Below, in pieces: positions 58,951 to 64,000 of a stretch of DNA of 64,000 bases; within the stretch, counting starts at the first letter, position 1, and every line of letters begins with the position of its first letter. The position numbers and the translations under genes are program-made. The notes beneath the pieces are model-generated. The model was not told the origin of the DNA and searched no databases. It saw only the letters and a program-made list of their open reading frames with translations. The stretch comes from Cenococcum geophilum 1.58 (lineage: Eukaryota; Ascomycota; Dothideomycetes; Gloniales; Gloniaceae), in NCBI GenBank assembly GCA_001692895.1, contig KV748184.1, positions 1,240,001 through 1,304,000 of the forward strand, given 5' to 3'.

Positions 58951-60330
58951 ATGCCAGCCTTAAACATACTAGCCTTAAGCGGAAACATAAGAGAAGTGCT
59001 AAACTTTTAGCACCTATAAAGGCTAGAAGAGATAAAGCTGGAGAAGAGCCTAATAATAAACTAAAGGAGTCTTACAAATATTAGGAGTATACGGGTTCTA
59101 GCTAATTTGACACCATTAATATAAGCCATCTTATATAAACAATTTAAACAATTATAAAAAGAGATTCAGCCTTACGGAAAATTAGCTATTTTAAAGTCTC
59201 AGTTCCGCTAGACGCGCTCTCTACTTACTTAAAATCTATAGAAGGCCAAATTATAGGGAAGCATAGTGCCCCCTTAAACTTTAATTATACGGCTTATATA
59301 ATACGGCCTTTACACACCAAGGAGGTTATAAACTATGCTATATACAACCTTATATACTAGGCGTCTTCCAATTAATAAAAAGACAAGTTTAGGATCCCAA
59401 GGATTCTTTCTTATTAACCATCTACCGCTATAAACCTATTTTGCGCTACCAAAATCCAGAACAAAACCCTTCCATACTTAATTTACCCTACCTCTACTAG
59501 CGAAAAACGGGAAACAATTAATTTAGGTAGTAAGTCACTTTTTAACTATAGGACTTAACTTAACAAGATAAAGGCAAAGATCCCTAGGATACATTCACTA
59601 TATGCATATATTAGTGGTTCTTAGAATACGCCGGCAACTATATATATAGAAGATGTTGGACTTAACTCTATAAATCTTATTTACACTAAAGCCCCTAAGT
59701 CTTGGTTAATAGTCTCCCTTAACAATGCGTGCCAGTTAGAAGATAGAATTAAGGAGGTTTTCAGCTTTTAAAAGCAAAAATCGAACTCTAAGATATAGGA
59801 GTTAGCCTACTCCTAATTCATCTAGTATATAAATCTTATACTATACAAGGAGTTGCTTAATCTCTAGCATATTCGCTACGAAATCACCTATTACTAGCCT
59901 AGGGAAATGGTTATTATATTACCGTATATATACTATTAAATTTTAAATAATAGAGTTAATATTGCTGAAGCTATTAACTTCGCACTTAAGGAGAACTGGA
60001 AACCTCCTCCTAACTATCGGTTTTATAGCAGAAAATATAGCTAGGCTCCTATTACAGAGAACAACCTTAATATTATTAGAGGCGGGCCGCCTAAGAGGTA
60101 GGTTAATTTATGCGTGGATCTACCCTTACTAATTCCTTTAGCAGCAGTAACTACCCAAAAATTAGCGCCGTTTAAGGGAATTCGACTATCTTTACCCTTA
60201 TAGAAGGAAGCGCTAACGTGGAGTATATCGCCCTATTATTATCTAAAAAGCAACGCATCTCTTTAAACCCCACTATTAATACAAATATTTTAGACGCGTT
60301 ACGTCATAATTTTTAATAATTAACGCCCCC
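58950..60330 (+). pseudogene. JmjC-domain protein relic
   Basis: The forward frame reads LGSKSLFNYRT near 59520, then IKAKIPRIHSLYAYISGS, then NTPATIYIEDVGLNSINLIY and KAPKSWLIVSLNNACQLED (59620-59760). This is the JmjC core, where the Fe(II)-binding motif His-x-Glu/Asp should lie; the His is now Tyr (59643-59645). Further on, EMVIILPYIYY-ILN and NIAEAINFALKENWKPP (about 59900-60005) match the second iron-binding His region of KDM4-like enzymes, also with Tyr for His. Next is CVDLPLLIPLAAV. Such proteins demethylate histones using 2-oxoglutarate. Dead through RIP. Confidence 0.75.
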
Positions 60331-61149
60331 TATTCCAATTCTGTTCTCCCAATTTAATAATATAGTTATTACTTCCGGCCTTCCTCTTCTATCTATTATA
60401 CAGACAATACAGCTAATATTTAACTGTATAACTGCGCGTATTATTATTAATTTATTATAAGAATCTTAGAGTAAGAGCGAATTAGTTAATTCTGCCGATA
60501 GTAAGGTTAAGGATATTTATTGCATCCGCGCCTATATTTAAGATATAAGGTAGGCTAAAAGCAGAATACACAAAGGCGTCATATAAAGGTAAATTAGTTA
60601 AGTTAAATTGCGGGAAAGCTTCGACTCCTATATCTAAGCTAAATCAGCTATCTTTTTAAAAAGGCGCAAAAAGAGCCAGCCGCGAAATAATGTCGTTCCT
60701 GGTAAAAAAGCCTAGGACTATATTTAAAATGACCTAATGCTTAAGTTATTTAATAGAGATTAGAAAATTCTAAGAGGCACTAGAGATTCTACCGTTAGGA
60801 TGTTTAAGTATAACCTTAAGGTTAGCGCAATTCTTAAATTGTTCTGCTCCGTCTATAGTATTTAAATTTTATCTTTCCTCCCATCTATAGACGCAGAGCC
60901 CCGGCTTCGGTTTCTAAAAGTAAGTAATTACCTATAGTTAAAAGATCTTACTAAAGCAATCATGCTATTAGAGTAAGTCCTTAACTAATATCCATCTTAA
61001 GAAGCTAACTAGCTTAAGATATAATATAATAATAAAACGATAAGCACAATTCTTTATTAAGTAGCTTTTACTTCTCTAACCTAACCTTAAACAATTAGCT
61101 GAAATTAATAGCAATTTACTTAGTAGTAATATATTTTTAAATAAAAGTA

Positions 61150-61510
61150 TATATCCTTTTATAGTGTAAAACAAGATTAGTAAATAAATTGCCACCTTAG
61201 CTATAGAGTAAGAACTACTCGATACTTTTTTCAGCTTTTTCCGTAGTAATTAAGGTAGTATTGCTATTCTATATAACTTAGGAGAAGCGTCTCTTCCAAT
61301 TTATTCTACCCTCTTATAACGTTGCCACCATAGTTAGATACTACTTAGCGCTCTAGACTTCGGCACACCTAACGCGCCTTTAGTAAAACCTAAGAGCCTC
61401 CCTTATATTTAGTAGCCCACTTTTATAAACCCAGGTATCCTTCCAAACCACCTTATATTTACATCCTATCTTAGTTATTCTTTCCCCTACAATATCGTCG
61501 ATCTCCTATT
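61150..61510 (-). pseudogene. Chromodomain-like relic
   Basis: From 61505 the minus strand reads EIDDIVGERITKIGCKYKVV followed by W-K-D-T-W-V-Y, then GLLNIREALRFY. This is the chromodomain layout: a short strand pair with KYxVxWK, then TW and a C-terminal helix. It continues as RRVRCAEV-SAK-YLTMVATL with few stops. It is not part of the retroelement chromodomain at 23.9 kb. It lies opposite in strand to, and about 0.8 kb after, the JmjC relic. A second reading on the plus strand is also fairly open, so confidence is moderate. Confidence 0.5.
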
Positions 61511-63338
61511 TATCGTTTAAGATTATTTTATTAATTTAGTTATATATCGCCTGGGAACCCTACAGATAGGAATTTAAATAGCATCGCTTTATCTAATTAG
61601 CGGCGGAGCTGTTATACTCGCCATTATCTTTATTATGCGGATCGCAGGGGTTTGGATATAGACTAGTTAGTTTATTTATCTCACTTAGCTGGTATACACT
61701 CTTATCGTCCAAGTCTTCTAGAGTAATTTTGCCGCTTTAAACATCCAAAACGGCCTTATTGTCGTTAACCTGAGAAATACACATTCTAGATATTTTAGGG
61801 TAGGAGCTTTTTAGGAGATAATCCTGGATAATATTTCTTAACGAAGTATTTAACAAAAAGTAGATAGAAAGAGGGTTAGAGGACATTTAGCGCTTATAGA
61901 GTTCTTATCTAGCTTTCCAATTTTAGAGCTAAGCTAGCTAATATATATAAATGCTAAGAAAAAACATATAAGTAGGGCGTCTAAAGATCAAAAGCTTAAT
62001 CCTTAAGATAATTTTAGCATTCCTATATATATATCTCTAGCCATTATTTTTAGAACTCGAGACTATATTTAATAAAAATTTTCTCCCTAAATTATAAAAA
62101 TTAAAATAGCCCTTATACCCTAAACTTAACACTAAATATATATATACTTCTCTTTTTTATTTTACGCGCGGTTATAGCAGTATACTATTAATCTCTAGAA
62201 GTAATTGCTAAGTAGGTAGATTACAGTTACTATAGAAATCTAGTCCTAATAAATTACAATGTTAATTAGTCTCTCTTAATTAAAGTTAGGGCGGATACAC
62301 TAGTAACTACGCCTAAAGGAGGCAAGCTTAAAGTAAACGTCGAGCTTAGCGTTAAGATTATCGCGACTATATCTCCTACTATAACTTCCTTATCGCCAAT
62401 CCATACTATCTAAGTTAGTGCTTAGGGAGATCTAATATTTTCCCTAAATTAAATATCCGCGCCCGTCGGAGACATTATCTACTTTTAGTTTCTTAAACTA
62501 AACCATACCGTGTTATAATCCTCACTTAAGAATCCGTGCACACCCAACGGGATTTTTAATACTGACTTTCTCTATTTTAACTCTAAGAACCGTATAGATA
62601 ATATTATTTCCTTTTTTATCCAATATATAAGTCCATAATGGTTTTTCTGCAAATAAACGCTACTAGTTTCACATTGCCACGCTAGTATAGTCTTTACTAT
62701 TAACCCCGGGCCAAATATAGAAGAATTCCTTTATAATACTTGTCTGCTATAGTTTACCTTATAGACAAGCAATATTATCGAACAGTTAACTACAAAACCA
62801 AATGCTAGGAGTAGCTATTAGTAAGGAGGAATTACTAGCACTAGCCCAGTTAAGATAGCTAAAAGTTATTAGACACTAATATTATTTTCTATAAACCTAA
62901 CTAACCTTAAAGGGAGTCATTAGATAGGAACGGGCGACGCTAGCATCCCTAATAGTACTATCTTTTAACCTACCCTTTAGCCCCAGCCCTTAACTTAACC
63001 AGTAAATAATAGGGGAATTTCTCTTCCACCTTTTACTAGTCTTTTTATGTTATTAACTCTCGCTTTTATTTAGTAGTTTAGTGGGAATTTTATATTCTTA
63101 TTTATATAGTCTAGTAAATAGAAGTCTTATCTATTTTCTTAGCCTATTATATTATACTTTTCTAGTAGCCTTATAAATCTTATCTAAAGCATTAATAATC
63201 TATAAGTTCGCTAATCTAATCTCCTAAACTCTCTTATAACCTCTTTCTAAGTTAACTTCCTTCTTACTCTTAAATTAAAAAGAAGAAAGTCCTGCCGATT
63301 TATTACACAATTTTAGAGCATCATGTATTTATAAGGGG
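61510..63338. other. Unassigned RIP-mutated stretch
   Basis: No family was named. A chromodomain-gene upstream part on the minus strand (to about 61700) and partly open forward frames at 62.4-63.0 kb are present. Confidence 0.35.
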
Positions 63339-64000
63339 ATGGCATAGTCCGAGGCTAACAAGTTAGGTTCTCCAAATGGGGCTAATAAGCGTTTAACAGT
63401 TAATAAGACTTAAATAGTGGTTTAGAATAAAGATAAGTTTAGAAAAAGTTTAAGATATAACTAAGGTGTAGAAGAGGATTATAGTATCTCTTTTTCTAAG
63501 TAGATCAAGGAGGCGGAGCTTAAAGAGATAGTAGGATAAGTAATAGAGGTAAAATTATTATAATTTTAGTAAAGTATAGATAGGAATTACACAACTTTTA
63601 CTACTTTTAACTACAGTTTAAAACGTCTAACGTCTCAGAATAAAAATAAACTTAGTTAACTCTATATATATATAATAATAAAAATAAAATATAGGGCATA
63701 TATATACGTCCTTAAAAGACTTTAACTTAAAGATGTGCATTATTATAATATTTTTATCTAATCTAAATCATACCATCTAGAGGACTTTTAGGAAGATGTA
63801 TAATTAGATTCGGAAAATTAGAGGAGTAGATAACGCTATAGAATATTCTAAGCCACCACCTACTTACAGGTACTATTTTCTCCCCCTTTAACTTATATTA
63901 TGGACTAATATATAACAGTAGCTATATAACCCTTAATAGGCTTAATAGTGGCGCATTAAGGCGTATATTTAGAACTACCGCTATTAATAAAAAAGATAAA
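63339..64000 (+). pseudogene. Degraded gene of unknown family, runs off the right edge
   Basis: An ATG at 63339 opens a single forward frame of 220 codons to the window end with no frameshift; all stops fit Gln or Trp codons changed by RIP. It reads SEANKLGSPNGANKRLTVNK, then VEEDYSISFSK, IKEAELKEIVG, YTTFTTFNYSLKRLTS, YRAYIYVLKRL, LKDVHYYNIFI, SKSYHLEDF and VLFSPFNLYYGLIY. The charged, helical style suggests a large soluble protein. I do not recognise it. It could be cargo of the same decayed element as the other gene relics. Confidence 0.45.

Larger units (their letters stand above)
13800..64000. other. RIP-mutated AT-rich isochore
   Basis: From about 13.8 kb to the right edge, the sequence is dominated by TA dinucleotides and CTATA/TTATA-like words, and CA/TG are scarce. 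Recognisable protein frames are broken chiefly by TAG and TAA at positions where Gln or Trp is expected, and His-to-Tyr, Asp-to-Asn and Gly-to-Ser changes hit catalytic residues. This is the known outcome of RIP, the premeiotic C-to-T mutation of repeated DNA in ascomycetes. Exceptions with milder mutation are near 18.23-18.43, 21.24-21.54, 28.0-28.17 and 35.0-35.3 kb. One ambiguous base (N) is at 23342. Confidence 0.9.

Overview
The window looks like a chromosome segment of a filamentous ascomycete (Pezizomycotina, quite possibly a dothideomycete). The living genes have several introns of about 45-65 bases (one of 146) with GT...AG ends and CTAAC/CTGAC-type branch sites. The rest is an AT-rich block saturated with C-to-T and G-to-A changes of the CpA-to-TpA kind, the signature of repeat-induced point mutation (RIP). 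No rRNA, tRNA or CRISPR was seen.

Left part (1-13.3 kb), normal composition with some repeats: (i) a serine-rich fungal protein gene on the minus strand that runs off the left edge; (ii) two non-autonomous DNA transposon relics, a 150-bp MITE and a 650-bp nested foldback element; (iii) a six-exon amino-acid permease of the APC/LAT type; (iv) a four-exon major facilitator (DHA1-type) transporter; (v) a small minus-strand gene with a nucleotidyltransferase-like GG...DVD motif and a C-terminal membrane anchor; (vi) a decayed hAT transposon; (vii) a short intact ORF of unknown function.

Right part (13.8-64 kb), a RIP-mutated isochore. Almost every reading frame is broken, but many families can be recognised because the stops fall where CAG, CAA or TGG codons would have been. 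From left to right: a Ty3-type gag relic between LTR-like direct repeats, with a LINE ORF1-like relic inside; a Ty3 protease-RT-RNase H relic; a chromovirus relic with RT, integrase, GPY/F motif and chromodomain; a DUF3435 tyrosine-recombinase relic (the captain family of Starship giant transposons) with a preserved intron; a FunK1 fungal kinase relic; a second protein-kinase relic; a DUF3723 relic; a patatin-like phospholipase relic with a RING-like N-terminal part and a preserved intron; a Lys/Glu-rich gene relic; a JmjC relic; a separate chromodomain relic; and several frames I could not identify.

DUF3435, DUF3723 and patatin-like phospholipase are three of the gene families known to recur in Starship elements. 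Finding all three within 18 kb, in the same mutated state and next to kinase and JmjC relics, suggests that 28-64 kb may be a fossil Starship or a Starship graveyard. Family names rest on my reading of the translated sequence, and boundaries in the mutated block are approximate.
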